Assembly: GCF_020329505.1 (NCBI RefSeq)
Contig: NZ_JAGKJJ010000001.1
Coordinates: 310,001 to 374,000, forward strand
Length of the DNA stretch: 64,000 nt
Source of the DNA: Bradyrhizobium semiaridum
GTDB taxonomy: Bacteria > Pseudomonadota > Alphaproteobacteria > Rhizobiales > Xanthobacteraceae
Direction: 5' to 3'
This document shows, piece by piece, positions 44,874 through 57,452 of this stretch. Within the stretch, counting starts at the first letter, position 1, and each line of letters begins with the position of its first letter. A model generated the notes under the pieces. That model was not told the origin of the DNA. It worked only from the letters and a program-made list of their open reading frames with translations, and did not search any database. The translations under genes were made by a program, and so were the position numbers.

Positions 44874-45679
44874 CAGACCGCCCTCGCCGAGGCTGCGTTG
44901 CCGAAATAGACATCGCCCGCCGCGACCGGGGTGCGTCTGCCGTCAGCGGTACGCACGATCAGGCAACCGGTCTCGTCGATGGTGTCGAAGATGCCCTCGA
45001 TGGTGGCCGCACCGGTGTTGATCGCGACCTTGTCGCCGAGCCCGGCGGCACGCTCCAGCCAGCGCCGGCGGATCTCGGCAAAGCCGCGGCCATTGTCCCA
45101 GACACCGTGGAACTCGACCCAGGCGTCAGTCAGTGCCGTGAACAGCTCTTCCGCACTGATCTGGACGCCGAGCGCAGCCAGCGACACCGCGGGTGTCGGC
45201 ATGCCCTCGGGCGCCGCCACGACATTGGTGCCCATGCCAACGACGACGGCGAGACGGTTGCCGACGGCTTCGGCCAGCACGTTGATGCCGACGAGCTTCG
45301 CTCCGCCCGCAAGCACGTCGTTCGGCCATTTCAGCGCATATCTGGGGCGGTCGGGACCGAGGCGAAGCGCGGCCTCGACGCTGACCTGCTCCAGGGCGGC
45401 CTCCTGCGAGAGCCCGGCGACAAAGCCGAGCGTCGCGGCCACGGCCGGCGCAACGTCCATCACCTCGAGGATGCTGCAGGCGAGGTTGCCGCGCGGCGCG
45501 ATCCACGCCCGCTGCCGCCGCCCCTGCCCCGCGGTCTGCTCCGCGGCCACGAACCACGTCGGCTGCTGTCCGCCGTCACGGGCGTGCTGCATCGCCTCCG
45601 TGTTGGTCGAGCCGACCTGATCAAAGGCGGCGAGCTTGTAGCCGGCCGCTATGGCGCGGGGACCGAGCGCGAATGTCAT
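44873..45679 (-). CDS. birA: biotin--[acetyl-CoA-carboxylase] ligase
   Basis: Attaches biotin to carboxylase carrier proteins. 268 aa: the class I form with catalytic and C-terminal domains only, no N-terminal DNA-binding domain, so it should not be a repressor. Motifs: DQVGSTNTEAMQHARDG, AAEQTAGQGRRQRAWI (adenylate-binding GRGRRGR-type loop), RYALKWPNDVLAGGAKLVGI and GMGTNV. The start at 45679 gives the family N terminus; the longer open frame overlaps nuoN. 53 nt after nuoN. Confidence 0.93.
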   Translation of the reverse strand: MTFALGPRAIAAGYKLAAFDQVGSTNTEAMQHARDGGQQPTWFVAAEQTAGQGRRQRAWIAPRGNLACSILEVMDVAPAVAATLGFVAGLSQEAALEQVSVEAALRLGPDRPRYALKWPNDVLAGGAKLVGINVLAEAVGNRLAVVVGMGTNVVAAPEGMPTPAVSLAALGVQISAEELFTALTDAWVEFHGVWDNGRGFAEIRRRWLERAAGLGDKVAINTGAATIEGIFDTIDETGCLIVRTADGRRTPVAAGDVYFGNAASARAV

Positions 45680-45732
45680 CCTGATATTCTGCGCATGATT
45701 GTCCCCGAACGCCAGTCTCGACTTTTTCGGGA

Positions 45733-47169
45733 TCAGAACAGCGATTTCGCCGCCGCTGTGGCCATGCTGACCAGCGGACCCGGATAGGCGAAGAAGAAGA
45801 TGTTGAAGACGCCCGCCACCGCGAGCACGGTGCGCAATTCGATCCGCATCGGATCGAGCTTGGTAAGCGGCTGGTCGAAATACATCACCTTGACTATCGA
45901 CAGATAGTAGAACGCACCCACCACGCTGGTCAGCACGCCGATCACCGCGAGCGTGAACAGGTTGGCCTTGATCGCGGCGACGAAGACGTACCACTTGCCG
46001 AAGAACCCGGCGAGCGGCGGCACGCCGGCCAGCGAGAACAGCAACATCGCGAAGACGAAGGCCAGCAGCGGATTGGTGCGGGACAGGCCGGCGAAATCGG
46101 AGATCTGCTCGACCGCCTGACCGTTGCGCTTCATGGCGAGGATGATGGAGAAGGTGCCGAGCGTCATCGCGACGTAGATCGCGATGTAGACCAGCACGCC
46201 CTGCGCGCCTTCGACCGTGCCGGCGGCAAGACCGACCAAGGCGAAGCCCATATGGCCGATCGAGGAATAGGCCATCAGCCGCTTGATGTTGGTCTGGCCG
46301 ATCGCCGCGAACGAACCGAGTGCCATCGAGGCGATGGCAACGAACACCAGGATCTGCTGCCACTCGGTGACGATGCCCGGAAATGCGGTCAGCGTCGCGC
46401 GGGTGAACACGGCGAGCGCGGCGACCTTCGGCGCCGAGGCGAAGAACGCCGTCACCGGCGTTGGCGCGCCCTCATAGACGTCCGGCGTCCACATATGGAA
46501 CGGCACCGCGGAGACCTTGAAGCAGAGCCCGGCGAGCAGGAACACGAGGCCGAACACGAGGCCGACATTGCTCTTGGTCGCAGCCGCGGCGATGCCGGCG
46601 AAGCTGACGGTGCCGGTGAAGCCGTAGATCAGCGAAGAGCCATAGAGCAGCATGCCCGACGACAGCGCGCCGAGCACGAAATACTTCAGGCCGGCTTCGC
46701 TCGACTTGGCATTGTCGCGCTGGCTGGCGGCGACGACGTAGAGCGCAAGGCTCATCAGTTCGAGGCCAAGGTAGAGCGAGATCAGGTCACCGGCCGAGAT
46801 CAGCACCAGCATGCCGAGGGTCGACAGCAGCACCAGGATCGCGAACTCGAAGTTTCGCTGCGACGGAACCGAGAGGAATTCGGTGGCCAGGATCAGCGTC
46901 GCGCCCGAACCGATCAGGGCAAGGACCTTCAGGAAGCGGGCGAAGTCGTCGACGATGAAGCTGCCGCCGAAGGTGACGAGCTTGCCGGCCGGCAGCCACA
47001 GCTCGAGCACGCCGGTCAGGAGCAAGAGGCACACCGAAAGCGCCGTGACGAGCCGGGTGGTGCCCTGCCCGCGATAGGCTCCGATCATCAACAGCACCAT
47101 GGCGCCGACCGCGAGCACCAGCTCCGGCAGCACCGGCTGCAACTGATAACCTGCACTGGAAAAGCTCAT
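45733..47169 (-). CDS. nuoN: NADH-quinone oxidoreductase subunit N
   Basis: Antiporter-like proton-pumping membrane subunit of complex I. 478 aa, about 14 helices. Conserved Lys/Glu regions are visible in LYLGLELMSLALYV, RDNAKSSEAGLKYFVLGALS, AVPFHMWTPDVYEGAPTPV, and IKRLMAYSSIGHMGFALVG. Last nuo gene; birA follows. Confidence 0.95.
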   Translation of the reverse strand: MSFSSAGYQLQPVLPELVLAVGAMVLLMIGAYRGQGTTRLVTALSVCLLLLTGVLELWLPAGKLVTFGGSFIVDDFARFLKVLALIGSGATLILATEFLSVPSQRNFEFAILVLLSTLGMLVLISAGDLISLYLGLELMSLALYVVAASQRDNAKSSEAGLKYFVLGALSSGMLLYGSSLIYGFTGTVSFAGIAAAATKSNVGLVFGLVFLLAGLCFKVSAVPFHMWTPDVYEGAPTPVTAFFASAPKVAALAVFTRATLTAFPGIVTEWQQILVFVAIASMALGSFAAIGQTNIKRLMAYSSIGHMGFALVGLAAGTVEGAQGVLVYIAIYVAMTLGTFSIILAMKRNGQAVEQISDFAGLSRTNPLLAFVFAMLLFSLAGVPPLAGFFGKWYVFVAAIKANLFTLAVIGVLTSVVGAFYYLSIVKVMYFDQPLTKLDPMRIELRTVLAVAGVFNIFFFAYPGPLVSMATAAAKSLF

Positions 47170-47180
47170 GGGCGGAGGCC

Positions 47181-48695
47181 TTATTGCACGACCAGCGAAG
47201 CGGCCTTCACGGCCGTCACGGCGGTATTGTAATTATTGACGAGCTGCTGCACCGAGGCCGCCGACATGTCGAGCACCGGCTTCGGATAGACGCCGAACAG
47301 GATGGTCAGCACGATCAACGGGACCAGCGTCACGCATTCGCGCAAGGTGAGATCCTTGATCGACATCAGCGACGGCTTGACCAGCGCGCCGAACACCACC
47401 TTGCGGTACAGCCAGAGCGCATAGCACGCCGACAGGATGACACCGGTGGTGGCGAGGAACGCGGTCGGCAGCGAAATCTTGAAGGTGCCGAGCAGCGTCA
47501 TGAACTCGCCGACGAAACCGCTGGTGCCGGGCAGACCGACATTGGCCATCGTGAACACCATGAAGGTCAGCGCGTAGAGCGGCATCCGGTTGACGAGGCC
47601 GCCATAGGCCGCGATCTCGCGGGTGTGCATGCGGTCGTAGACGATGCCGACGCAGAGGAACAGCGCGCCGGACACGATGCCATGCGAGATCATCTGGAAC
47701 ATGCCACCGGCGACGCCCTGCGTGGTCACTGCGAAGATGCCCATGGTGACGAAGCCCATATGCGCGACCGATGAGTACGCGATCAGCTTCTTCATGTCGT
47801 CCTGCATCATCGCCACCAGCGAGGTGTAGATGATGGCGATGACCGAGAGCGTGAACACGAACGGCGCGAAGTCGTGCGAGGCCAGCGGGAACATCGGCAG
47901 CGAGAAGCGCAGGAAGCCGTAGCCGCCCATCTTCAGGAGGATCGCGGCCAGGATCACCGAGCCCGCCGTCGGCGCCTCGACGTGGGCGTCCGGCAGCCAG
48001 GTGTGCACCGGCCACATCGGCATCTTCACGGCGAACGAGGCGAAGAAGGCCAGCCACGCCCAGGTCTGCAACGAGCGCGGCACCGCGGTGTGCATCAGGG
48101 TCGGGATGTCGGTGGTGCCGGCATTCCAGTACAGCGCCATGATGGCGAGCAGCATCAGCACCGAGCCGAGGAAGGTGTAGAGGAAGAACTTGAACGAGGC
48201 GTAGACCCGGCGTGGGCCGCCCCAGACGCCGATGATCAGGAACATCGGGATCAGGCCGCCCTCGAAGAACAAATAGAACAGCACGAGGTCGAGCGCCGAG
48301 AAGGTGCCGACCATCAGCGTTTCCAGGATCAGGAACGCCATCATGTATTCGCCGACGCGGTTGGTGATCGCCTTCCAGCTCGCGATGATGCAGAGCGGCA
48401 TGATCGCGGTGGTCAGGATCACCAGCGGCAGCGAGATGCCGTCGACGCCCATGTGGTAGGTGATGCCGGTGGCGAGCCAGGACGCCTTCTCGACGAACTG
48501 GAAGTCGGGCTGCGCCGGGTCGAACCGCGCCACCAGGATCAGCGAGACCACGAAGGTGATCAGCGTGGTCCAAAGCGAGATCCAACGCGCGGTGCGGTTG
48601 GCGCTCTCGTCCCCGCCCCGTGCCAGCAAATACACCAGGATCGCGCCGACCGCCGGCAGGAAGGTCGTGACCGAAAGGATAGGCCAGGTCGTCAT
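47181..48695 (-). CDS. nuoM: NADH-quinone oxidoreductase subunit M
   Basis: Antiporter-like proton-pumping subunit of complex I. 504 aa, 14 helices. Typical blocks are [24 protein letters not shown] helix 3 (read here as [13 protein letters not shown]), [60 protein letters not shown] and the discontinuous helix [20 protein letters not shown]. One nucleotide separates it from nuoL. Confidence 0.95.
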   Translation of the reverse strand: MTTWPILSVTTFLPAVGAILVYLLARGGDESANRTARWISLWTTLITFVVSLILVARFDPAQPDFQFVEKASWLATGITYHMGVDGISLPLVILTTAIMPLCIIASWKAITNRVGEYMMAFLILETLMVGTFSALDLVLFYLFFEGGLIPMFLIIGVWGGPRRVYASFKFFLYTFLGSVLMLLAIMALYWNAGTTDIPTLMHTAVPRSLQTWAWLAFFASFAVKMPMWPVHTWLPDAHVEAPTAGSVILAAILLKMGGYGFLRFSLPMFPLASHDFAPFVFTLSVIAIIYTSLVAMMQDDMKKLIAYSSVAHMGFVTMGIFAVTTQGVAGGMFQMISHGIVSGALFLCVGIVYDRMHTREIAAYGGLVNRMPLYALTFMVFTMANVGLPGTSGFVGEFMTLLGTFKISLPTAFLATTGVILSACYALWLYRKVVFGALVKPSLMSIKDLTLRECVTLVPLIVLTILFGVYPKPVLDMSAASVQQLVNNYNTAVTAVKAASLVVQ

Positions 48696-48696
48696 C

Positions 48697-50775
48697 TTAC
48701 TGGCCTCCCAAGCCGAACATGAACCAGGTGATCAAGCCGGCGGCGCCGATCAGCATCGCGAAGGCATAGTGATAGAGGTAGCCGGTCTGCAATTTGACGA
48801 CGTTGCGGGTGACGTCGAGCACCCGGGCCGAGACGCCGTCGGGCCCGAAACCGTCAATGACGAAGCCGTCGCCCTTCTTCCACAGCGTGTAGCCGAGCCA
48901 CTTCGCCGGGCGCACGAAGATCAGATCGTACAATTCGTCGAAGTACCATTTGTTGAGCAGGAACTGGTACAGCATCGGCTGCTGGCGAGCCAGCTCGACC
49001 GGCAGATAGGGCCTGCTGATGTAGAACATGTAGGAGATGGCGAAGCCCAAAACCATCATGATGAACGGCAGTTGCCCAAGCAGGAACGGCATGTGCTCCA
49101 TGTCTTCGAGGATGTGAGGATTCATCTTCACCGACTCGCGGAAGAACTCCTCGACACCGTGCGGACTGGCGAAAATTTCCTTGAAGGGAAAGCCGGAGAG
49201 GATCGAGCCGGCGGCAAGTACGCCGATCGGCACCAGCATCCAGATCGGGCTCTCATGCGCCGCCTCGTAGTGCTTCTGGTCGTGCGGCTCGCCGAAGAAG
49301 GTCTTGAAGATCAGACGCCAGGAGTAGAACGAGGTCAGGCCGGCCGCCGCAATCGTTAGCAAATAGGCATAGACTGCGAACGGATTGTGCGAAGCATAAG
49401 CCGCCTCGATGATGGCATCCTTCGAAAAGAAGCCTGCAAAGCCAGGCACGCCGGTCAGAGCCATGGTGCCGATGCACATCACAGTGAAGGTGTACGGAAT
49501 CTTGCGCCAGAGGCCGCCCATGTTGCGGATGTCCTGCTCGTGGTGCATCGCGTAGATCACCGAGCCGGAGCCCAGGAACAGCAGCGCCTTGAAGAAGGCG
49601 TGCGTGAACAGGTGGAACATGCCGACCGAATAGGCCCCTGCTCCCATCGCAACGAACATGTAGCCGAGCTGCGAACAGGTCGAATAAGCGACGATGCGCT
49701 TGATGTCGTTCTGCACGAGGCCGATGGTGGCGGCGAAGAACGCCGTGGTGGCACCGAAGAACATCACGACCGCCTGCGCGGTCGGCGACAGCTCGAACAG
49801 CGGCGACAGCCGGGCCACCATGAAGACGCCGGCGGTGACCATGGTCGCGGCGTGGATCAGCGCCGACACCGGGGTCGGGCCCTCCATCGCGTCCGGCAGC
49901 CAAGTGTGCAGCAGGAACTGAGCGGACTTGCCCATCGCGCCCATGAACAGCAACAGGCAGGTCAGGGTCAGCGCATCGGGATGCCAGCCGAAGAAGTCGA
50001 TAGTCTTGCCGGTCAGCCCGGGCGCGGCGTGGAAGATGGTCTCGAAATCGGTCGAGCCGACCAGCGCGAAGATCGCGAAGATGCCGAGCGCGAAGCCAAA
50101 ATCGCCGACGCGGTTGACCACGAAGGCCTTGATCGCAGCCGCGTTCGCCGACGGCTTCTGGTACCAGAAGCCGATCAGCAGGTAGCTCGCCAGACCGACG
50201 CCCTCCCAGCCGAAGAACAGCTGCACGAGGTTGTCCGAGGTCACCAGCATCAGCATCGCGAAGGTGAACAGCGAGAGATAGCCGAAGAAGCGCGGCCGGT
50301 TCGGATCCTCGTCCATGTAGCCGATGGAATAGAGGTGGACCAGCGCCGACACCGTGTTGACGACGACCAGCATCACCGCAGTCAGCGTGTCGACCCGCAG
50401 CGACCAGGCCACTTGCAGGTCGCCCGAGGTGATCCAGGGCAAGAGCACGACGCGGGCGTCATGGTGCAGAAAGCCGACATCGACCAGCGCAAACCAGGAC
50501 AGCGCCGCCGAGACGAACAGCAGCGCCGTGGTGATCAGCTCGGCGGCGCGCGATCCGGCAGCCGGCGGCTCGGAGACGTGGTGGTCATCGTGGCCATGAT
50601 CGTCATGGCCGTGATCGTCATGGGCTGCAGCCGCGTGGGCATGGGCATCGCCATGCGCATCGTCGTGATGATCGACCGTGTCGCCGCTCGGGTTGCGCGC
50701 ATGCGCCCCGGCTAGCGAGATGATCCCCGCGAGAATGGCTCCCAGCAGAGGCAGGAATACGATTGCCTGGTACAT
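48697..50775 (-). CDS. nuoL: NADH-quinone oxidoreductase subunit L with His/Asp-rich loop
   Basis: Distal proton-pumping subunit of complex I with the long lateral helix. 692 aa, slightly longer than the ~610-650 aa norm. Standard motifs: [60 protein letters not shown], and [20 protein letters not shown]. The excess lies between helix 1 and helix 2: residues 35-66 carry 12 His and 10 Asp in GHDDH-like repeats, not seen in the E. coli subunit. The loop could bind Zn, Cu or Ni; it is coded by 15-nt tandem repeats. Confidence 0.95.
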   Translation of the reverse strand: MYQAIVFLPLLGAILAGIISLAGAHARNPSGDTVDHHDDAHGDAHAHAAAAHDDHGHDDHGHDDHHVSEPPAAGSRAAELITTALLFVSAALSWFALVDVGFLHHDARVVLLPWITSGDLQVAWSLRVDTLTAVMLVVVNTVSALVHLYSIGYMDEDPNRPRFFGYLSLFTFAMLMLVTSDNLVQLFFGWEGVGLASYLLIGFWYQKPSANAAAIKAFVVNRVGDFGFALGIFAIFALVGSTDFETIFHAAPGLTGKTIDFFGWHPDALTLTCLLLFMGAMGKSAQFLLHTWLPDAMEGPTPVSALIHAATMVTAGVFMVARLSPLFELSPTAQAVVMFFGATTAFFAATIGLVQNDIKRIVAYSTCSQLGYMFVAMGAGAYSVGMFHLFTHAFFKALLFLGSGSVIYAMHHEQDIRNMGGLWRKIPYTFTVMCIGTMALTGVPGFAGFFSKDAIIEAAYASHNPFAVYAYLLTIAAAGLTSFYSWRLIFKTFFGEPHDQKHYEAAHESPIWMLVPIGVLAAGSILSGFPFKEIFASPHGVEEFFRESVKMNPHILEDMEHMPFLLGQLPFIMMVLGFAISYMFYISRPYLPVELARQQPMLYQFLLNKWYFDELYDLIFVRPAKWLGYTLWKKGDGFVIDGFGPDGVSARVLDVTRNVVKLQTGYLYHYAFAMLIGAAGLITWFMFGLGGQ
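50578..50673 (-). repeat. tandem repeats coding the His/Asp loop of NuoL
   Basis: Three degenerate 15-nt units (50581-50625) share the form gtgatcgtcatggcc on the plus strand and code GHDDH units on the minus strand. They make up the end of a 96-nt segment that encodes the His/Asp-rich loop. Slippage of such units could vary loop length between strains. Confidence 0.75.
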
Positions 50776-50782
50776 CTGCGTG

Positions 50783-51091
50783 CTAGCCCTTCATCAGATT
50801 GACGTCTTCAACCGCGATCGAACCGCGGTTGCGGAAATACACCACCAGCACGGCAAGGCCGATCGCGGCCTCGGCGGCCGCCACCGTCAGCACCAGCAGC
50901 GCGAACACCTGGCCGACGATGTCGCCGAGGAAGGTCGAGAACGCCACTAGGTTGATGTTGACCGAGAGCAGGATCAGCTCGATCGACATCAGGATGATGA
51001 TGATGTTCTTGCGGTTGAGGAAGATGCCGAGGATCCCGAGCGTGAACAGGATCGCGGCGACCGCGAGATAGTGCCCGAGCCCGATCGTCAT
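50783..51091 (-). CDS. nuoK: NADH-quinone oxidoreductase subunit K
   Basis: Small three-helix membrane subunit of complex I on the proton path. 102 aa. Carries the conserved acidic residue of helix 2 in [20 protein letters not shown] and the helix 3 Glu in [20 protein letters not shown] at 51091 overlaps the nuoJ stop by 4 nt. Confidence 0.95.
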   Translation of the reverse strand: MTIGLGHYLAVAAILFTLGILGIFLNRKNIIIILMSIELILLSVNINLVAFSTFLGDIVGQVFALLVLTVAAAEAAIGLAVLVVYFRNRGSIAVEDVNLMKG

Positions 51092-51726
51092 TTCACCCAC
51101 TCCGCCGCATCGGCGTCCTGCAGGCCCTGCCCCGACGCCACCTTGCGCAGCGCCATCGCCATCTCGGGCGTGCGCGCGTTCTGCACGTTGATGTTCTGCC
51201 GCTTGACGTTGGCCTTGTGGCGCAGCGTCAGCACGATGGCGCCGACCATCGCGACCAGCAGCACCATGCCGGCCAGCTGGAAGTAGTGGATGTATTTCGT
51301 ATAGAGCACGAGGCCGAGCGCCTCGGTGTTGCTGACATTGGTCGGGATCGCGGCCGTGATGGTCTTGGTGACGGACGGGTTGATCACCCAGGCGCCGACC
51401 ACCATCAACAGCTCGAACATGAAGATGCCGCCGATCACGATGCCGATCGGCAGGTACTGCATGAAGCCCTCGCGCAGCTCGACGAAATCGACGTCGAGCA
51501 TCATGATCACGAACAGGAACAGCACCGCGACCGCGCCGACATAGACCACGATCAGCATCATGCCGAGGAACTCGGCGCCCATCAGGATGAACAGGCCGGA
51601 GGCGTTGACGAAGGCCAGGATCAGATACAGCACGGAGTGCACGGGATTGCGCGAGACAATCACCATGACCGCCGAAGCCACGCAGATGGTGGCGAACAGA
51701 TAGAAGAACAGCGCCGGAAGGATCAT
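51088..51726 (-). CDS. nuoJ: NADH-quinone oxidoreductase subunit J
   Basis: Five-helix membrane subunit of complex I. 212 aa. The pi-bulge helix 3 region is [20 protein letters not shown], preceded by [20 protein letters not shown]. The C-terminal tail is polar and longer than in E. coli ([20 protein letters not shown]). Coupled to nuoK by ATGA. Confidence 0.95.
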   Translation of the reverse strand: MILPALFFYLFATICVASAVMVIVSRNPVHSVLYLILAFVNASGLFILMGAEFLGMMLIVVYVGAVAVLFLFVIMMLDVDFVELREGFMQYLPIGIVIGGIFMFELLMVVGAWVINPSVTKTITAAIPTNVSNTEALGLVLYTKYIHYFQLAGMVLLVAMVGAIVLTLRHKANVKRQNINVQNARTPEMAMALRKVASGQGLQDADAAEWVK

Positions 51727-51735
51727 ACCCTCACC

Positions 51736-52230
51736 TCACCGGTACGGCGCGTCGAGCGCGATCGACTTCGCGATCTCGCGCTCCCAGCGGTCGCCATTGG
51801 CGAGCAGCTTGGCCTTGTCATAGTAGAGCTCCTCGCGGGTCTCGGTCGCGAATTCGAAGTTCGGGCCCTCGACGATGGCATCCACCGGGCAGGCCTCCTG
51901 GCACAGGCCGCAATAGATGCACTTCACCATGTCGATGTCGTAGCGCACCGTGCGGCGGGTGCCGTCGTTGCGGCGCGGACCGGCCTCGATCGTGATCGCC
52001 TGCGCCGGGCAGATCGCCTCGCACAGCTTGCAGGCGATGCAGCGCTCCTCGCCGTTCGGATAGCGGCGCAGCGCGTGTTCGCCGCGGAAACGCGGCGAGA
52101 TCGCGCCCTTCTCGAAGGGATAGTTCAGCGTCGGCTTCGGCTTAAAGAAATAGCGCATGGCGAGGAAGAACGCCGAGACGAATTCCGAGAGCAGAACCGA
52201 GCGGGCTGTTGCGTTGACGTTGACACTCAT
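51736..52230 (-). CDS. nuoI: NADH-quinone oxidoreductase subunit I
   Basis: Peripheral-arm ferredoxin subunit carrying clusters N6a and N6b. 164 aa. Two [4Fe-4S] motifs: [17 protein letters not shown] (C-x2-C-x2-C-x3-C-P) and [17 protein letters not shown]. The N-terminal amphipathic helix [20 protein letters not shown] contacts the membrane arm. 7 nt after nuoH. Confidence 0.96.
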   Translation of the reverse strand: MSVNVNATARSVLLSEFVSAFFLAMRYFFKPKPTLNYPFEKGAISPRFRGEHALRRYPNGEERCIACKLCEAICPAQAITIEAGPRRNDGTRRTVRYDIDMVKCIYCGLCQEACPVDAIVEGPNFEFATETREELYYDKAKLLANGDRWEREIAKSIALDAPYR

Positions 52231-52237
52231 GACGGCC

Positions 52238-53308
52238 TCACTTCGGCGCGATGCCGGCGAATTGCAGCACGCCGGCCACGATCACCACCATCGCCAGCGA
52301 CAGCGGCAGGAACACCTTCCAGCCGAGCCGCATCAGTTGATCGTAGCGGTAGCGCGGCACGATCGCCTTCGCCATCGCGAATAAGAAGAACATGAAGAAC
52401 ACCTTGAGGGCGAACCAGACGATGCCCGGGATCCAGGTGAACGGCGGCAGGTTGACCGGCGGCAGCCAGCCGCCGAGGAACAGGATCGTCGCCAGCGCGC
52501 ACATCGTGGTGATCGCGACATACTCGCCGAGCATGAACAACAGATACGGCGTCGAGCCGTATTCGGTCATGAAACCGGCGACCAGCTCGGACTCCGCTTC
52601 GACGAGGTCGAACGGCGGACGGTTGGTTTCGGCGAGCGCCGAGACGTAGAACACCACGAACATCGGGAGCAGCGGCCATACATACCAGTTCAGGATGGTG
52701 AGCTGCGGCAGGCCGATCAGGTGCGCGAGGCCGCGACTGTTCTGCGCATCGACCACGGCCGACAGGTTCAGCGAGCCGGCGCAGAGCAGCACGGTGATGA
52801 TGACGAAGCCGATCGAGACCTCGTAGGACACCATCTGCGCCGCCGAGCGCAGCGCGGCGAGGAACGGGTACTTCGAGTTCGACGACCAGCCTGCCATGAT
52901 GATGCCGTAGATCGACAGCGACGAGATCGCGAAGATGTAGAGGATGCCGACATTGATGTCGGAGATCACCCAGCCCCAATCCATCGGGATCACGGCCCAG
53001 GCGGCCAGCGCCAGCACGCAGGAGACCAACGGCGCCAGCAGGAACACGCCCTTGTTGGAGCCGTCCGGAATCACCGGCTCCTTCAGCACGAACTTCAGGA
53101 GATCGGCGAAGGATTGCAGCAGTCCGAACGGGCCGACCACGTTGGGGCCGCGGCGGATCTGCACTGCCGCCCAGATCTTGCGGTCGGCGAGCAGGATGTA
53201 GGCGATCGCGATCAAGAGCACGACCAGCAGCAGTACGCTCTCCGCGACCATGACGATCAGCGGACAGAGGAAGCCGGTCCAGAACGAGCTTGCGAAGAAA
53301 TCAGCCAT
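52238..53308 (-). CDS. nuoH: NADH-quinone oxidoreductase subunit H
   Basis: Eight-helix membrane subunit that forms the quinone chamber and couples it to the pumps. 356 aa. Conserved blocks: [60 protein letters not shown], and [20 protein letters not shown] with [15 protein letters not shown]. 10 nt after nuoG. Confidence 0.96.
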   Translation of the reverse strand: MADFFASSFWTGFLCPLIVMVAESVLLLVVLLIAIAYILLADRKIWAAVQIRRGPNVVGPFGLLQSFADLLKFVLKEPVIPDGSNKGVFLLAPLVSCVLALAAWAVIPMDWGWVISDINVGILYIFAISSLSIYGIIMAGWSSNSKYPFLAALRSAAQMVSYEVSIGFVIITVLLCAGSLNLSAVVDAQNSRGLAHLIGLPQLTILNWYVWPLLPMFVVFYVSALAETNRPPFDLVEAESELVAGFMTEYGSTPYLLFMLGEYVAITTMCALATILFLGGWLPPVNLPPFTWIPGIVWFALKVFFMFFLFAMAKAIVPRYRYDQLMRLGWKVFLPLSLAMVVIVAGVLQFAGIAPK

Positions 53309-53318
53309 CAGGTCACGC

Positions 53319-55394
53319 TCACTCCGCTGCCGTCAGCATTTTGCCCGACGCCAGCCGCGAGCATTCCGCCATCACGGCAGATGCCCGCGCGATCGGGTTG
53401 GTCAGATAGAAGTCCTCGACGGTCGGCTTGAACGCCGCCTTGTCGACGGTGCCGCCCTTGCCCGCCAGCGCCCTGACGTCGTCGGCCTTGCCGGCCTCGA
53501 TCTGGTCGAGCCGCATCAGGTGCGGGGTGGCCTTGAACAACGCCTGGCGCAGCGCCTGCAGCGAGTCGAACGGCAGCTTCTTGCCGAGCACGTCGGACAG
53601 CGCGCGCAGGATCGCCCAGTCCTCGCGGGCCTCGCCCGGCGGGAAGGCGGCGCGGTTGGCGATCTGCGCCCTTCCCTCGGTGTTGACGTAGATGCCGGAC
53701 TTCTCGGTGTAGGCCGCGCCCGGCAGAATGACGTCGGCGCGATGCGCGCCGCGGTCGCCATGGGTGCCGATGTAGACGACGAAGGTGCCCTCCGGCACGC
53801 TGACCTCGTCGGCGCCGAGCAGGAACAGCACGTCGAGCGTCCCGAAGGTCGTCATCTGCGCCGTGGTCAGGCCGCCCGAAGCCGGCGAGAAGCCGATGTC
53901 GAGCGCGCCGGCGCGCGATGCGGTATCGTGCAACACGGCAAAACCATTCCAGCCGTCCTTGACCGCGCCGACGTCGAGCGCGAGCTTGGCGGCCTGCGCC
54001 AGCACCGCCGGGCCGTCATGCCTTGTGTAGGCGCCGGCGCCGACCAGGACGATCGGGTTCTTGGCGTTCTTCAGCACGTCGGCGAAGGAATGCTTGCCGG
54101 CGGCGAGATCGGCCAGCGTGTCGGTGCCCGCGCCAAGATACTCATGGGGATACGTGAACTCGGCGGTGCTGCCGATCAGGCCGACCTTGAGCCCGCCATT
54201 GCGCCAGCGCTTGCGGATCCGCGCGTTCAGCACCGCGGCTTCCTTGCGCGGATGCGAGCCGATGATCAAGAGCGCGTCGGCCTGGTCGATGCCTGATATG
54301 GTCGGGTTGAAGATGTAGGAGCCGCGGCCCGCCTTGGCGTCGAAGGCGTCGCCGCCCTGAACCGCCAGATTGACCGAGCCGAACTTCGCCAGCAGCTCCT
54401 TCAGCGCGTACATCTCCTCGACCGCGGCGAGATCGCCGGCGATGGCGCCGATCCGCTTGCCGTCGATGCGGCCGGCCTTGGCCGCGATCGCCGCAAAAGC
54501 TTCCTGCCACGATGCCGGCCGGAGCTGGCCGTTCACGCGCACATAGGGGCGGTCGAGGCGCTGCGTGCGCAGGCCGTCGACGATGTGACGGGTCTTGTCG
54601 GAGATCCACTCCTCGTTCACGGCTTCGTTGATGCGCGGCAGGATGCGCATCACCTCGCGGCCGCGAGTATCGACGCGGATCGCCGATCCGACGCCGTCCA
54701 TCACGTCGACCGACTGCGTCTTGCCGAGCTCCCAGGGCCGCGCGGCGAACGCATAGGGCTTCGAGGTCAGCGCGCCCACCGGGCAGATGTCGACGAGATT
54801 GCCTTGCAGCTCCGAGCTCAGCGCCTGTTCCAGATAGGTCGTGATCTCCATGTCCTCGCCGCGGCCGGTCGCGCCCATTTCCGGCGCGCCGCAGACTTCG
54901 GCAGAGAAGCGGACGCAGCGCGTGCACTGGATGCAGCGGTTCATCGAGGTCTTGACCAGCGCGCCGAGATACTTGTCCTCGACCGCGCGCTTGTTCTCGG
55001 CGAACCGGCTGGTGTCGACGCCGTAGCCCATCGCCTGGTCCTGCAGGTCGCATTCGCCGCCCTGGTCGCAGATCGGGCAGTCCAGCGGATGGTTGATCAG
55101 CAGGAACTCCATCACGCCTTCGCGCGCCTTCTTGACCATCGGCGAACGGGTCGAGACTTCGGGCGGCTCGCCCTTCGGGCCCGGCCGGCAGTCGCGCACG
55201 GCCCAGGCGCAGCTCGCCACCGGCTTCGGGCCGCCCTTCACCTCGACGAGGCACATCCGGCAATTGCCGGCGATCGACAGCCGCTCGTGATAGCAGAAGC
55301 GCGGAATCTCGGCGCCGGCCTCCTCGCACGCCTGCAGCAGCGTGTATTCCGGCGGCACATCGATCTCTTTGCCATCGATGATGATCTTGCTCAT
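53319..55394 (-). CDS. nuoG: NADH-quinone oxidoreductase subunit G
   Basis: Largest peripheral subunit. 691 aa. The N-terminal [2Fe-2S] ferredoxin domain shows [19 protein letters not shown] and a later Cys; the His-ligated N5 cluster is in [21 protein letters not shown]4 is in [19 protein letters not shown]. The C-terminal molybdopterin-oxidoreductase-like domain (from ~residue 220, [20 protein letters not shown]) has no cofactor role. Preceded not by nuoF but by a 165-aa unknown gene. Confidence 0.96.
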   Translation of the reverse strand: MSKIIIDGKEIDVPPEYTLLQACEEAGAEIPRFCYHERLSIAGNCRMCLVEVKGGPKPVASCAWAVRDCRPGPKGEPPEVSTRSPMVKKAREGVMEFLLINHPLDCPICDQGGECDLQDQAMGYGVDTSRFAENKRAVEDKYLGALVKTSMNRCIQCTRCVRFSAEVCGAPEMGATGRGEDMEITTYLEQALSSELQGNLVDICPVGALTSKPYAFAARPWELGKTQSVDVMDGVGSAIRVDTRGREVMRILPRINEAVNEEWISDKTRHIVDGLRTQRLDRPYVRVNGQLRPASWQEAFAAIAAKAGRIDGKRIGAIAGDLAAVEEMYALKELLAKFGSVNLAVQGGDAFDAKAGRGSYIFNPTISGIDQADALLIIGSHPRKEAAVLNARIRKRWRNGGLKVGLIGSTAEFTYPHEYLGAGTDTLADLAAGKHSFADVLKNAKNPIVLVGAGAYTRHDGPAVLAQAAKLALDVGAVKDGWNGFAVLHDTASRAGALDIGFSPASGGLTTAQMTTFGTLDVLFLLGADEVSVPEGTFVVYIGTHGDRGAHRADVILPGAAYTEKSGIYVNTEGRAQIANRAAFPPGEAREDWAILRALSDVLGKKLPFDSLQALRQALFKATPHLMRLDQIEAGKADDVRALAGKGGTVDKAAFKPTVEDFYLTNPIARASAVMAECSRLASGKMLTAAE

Positions 55395-55401
55395 GTCTGT
55401 C

Positions 55402-55898
55402 TCAGGTCTTTCCGAGCTTGCAGTCGGGCGGTGCGACGCTCGCGGTTTTCATAGTGGTCTTCACCCATTGCTGGGTCTCAGCGCCGTAGGTCGCGAGATA
55501 CGCGGGCTGCGCCTGGTTCTTCTCGCAGAGGAACGGCAAATGCGGCTTCAGCTCGTAGTCGCAGGATGCCTGCCATTCGCGCTTGTCCGCGAACGCCGCA
55601 AAGGTCTCCTCGCAGGCATAGAGGAAATACGACACGAAACTCTCATATTGCGACCGCTCTTCGCGGCTGCCGGCCTTGATGGCCTCGTAGTCGGGCTGCG
55701 CGAACTTCGGATTCTTGAAGGCGAGATCGGTGTAGCCCAGATACGCCGTGCGCGCGGCGGAGGCACGGTTCGACGACCGGATCTCGTTGATCTGCAGCAG
55801 GACGGCGCCAAAGCCGAGCAGCGCCACGGTCGCGTGCGCCATCTGCGCAAGCGTCCCGTATCTCTGCCACCATGCGGCCTGCTGCGTCATCGCCGTCA

Positions 55899-55899
<1 letters not shown>
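55402..55899 (-). CDS. unknown 165-aa membrane-anchored protein inside the nuo operon
   Basis: Not a known complex I subunit. One membrane helix near residues 20-37 (AHATVALLGFGAVLLQINEI begins at 21) is followed by a soluble ~125-residue part with four Cys (96, 113, 125, 160), many Tyr and charged residues. The ATG overlaps the nuoF stop (TAATG) and nuoG follows 7 nt after its own stop, so it is co-transcribed and probably co-translated with complex I genes. It could be an assembly or accessory factor, or simply a passenger; no family was recognised. Confidence 0.75.
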
Positions 55900-57230
<1,331 letters not shown>

Positions 57231-57243
57231 AACTTTCCGAACA

Positions 57244-57408
57244 TCACCGTTTGGCTTGGGAATAAGCGAGCCCGGCAGCGCAGCCGCCGAACACGATGGC
57301 CCACAGCAGACTTGATTCCAGCGAGGCGCTCAGCCCGTAACGCTGCAGCAGGAACATGAAGCCGGCGGCAACCGAGCTGTGCAGGGCGATCGTGCGCCAG
57401 GCATGCAT
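57244..57408 (-). CDS. 54-aa membrane protein between nuoE and nuoF
   Basis: A small hydrophobic protein, start [19 protein letters not shown], with two short membrane segments (about residues 11-21 and 32-48, [19 protein letters not shown]) and a basic end QAKR. A GGAGG stands 5 nt before the ATG at 57408; an in-frame ATG at 57453 that overlaps the nuoE stop would add 15 polar residues. Function unknown; the tight fit between nuoE and nuoF suggests an accessory role to complex I or an inserted microprotein gene. Confidence 0.65.
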   Translation of the reverse strand: MHAWRTIALHSSVAAGFMFLLQRYGLSASLESSLLWAIVFGGCAAGLAYSQAKR

Positions 57409-57452
57409 CGCAGCCTCCCTCCCGGTTCCGCTCGCCAGCACGTCACCACGCA

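Noticed and set aside
44873..46363. A birA protein with a long N-terminal extension (496 codons)
   Set aside because: The extra 228 codons overlap nuoN in another frame and lack any DNA-binding domain; the class I start at 45679 is complete.
50578..50673. CRISPR-like array from the 15-nt repeats
   Set aside because: The units are short, in frame, degenerate and inside nuoL; they have no spacers and no cas genes are nearby.
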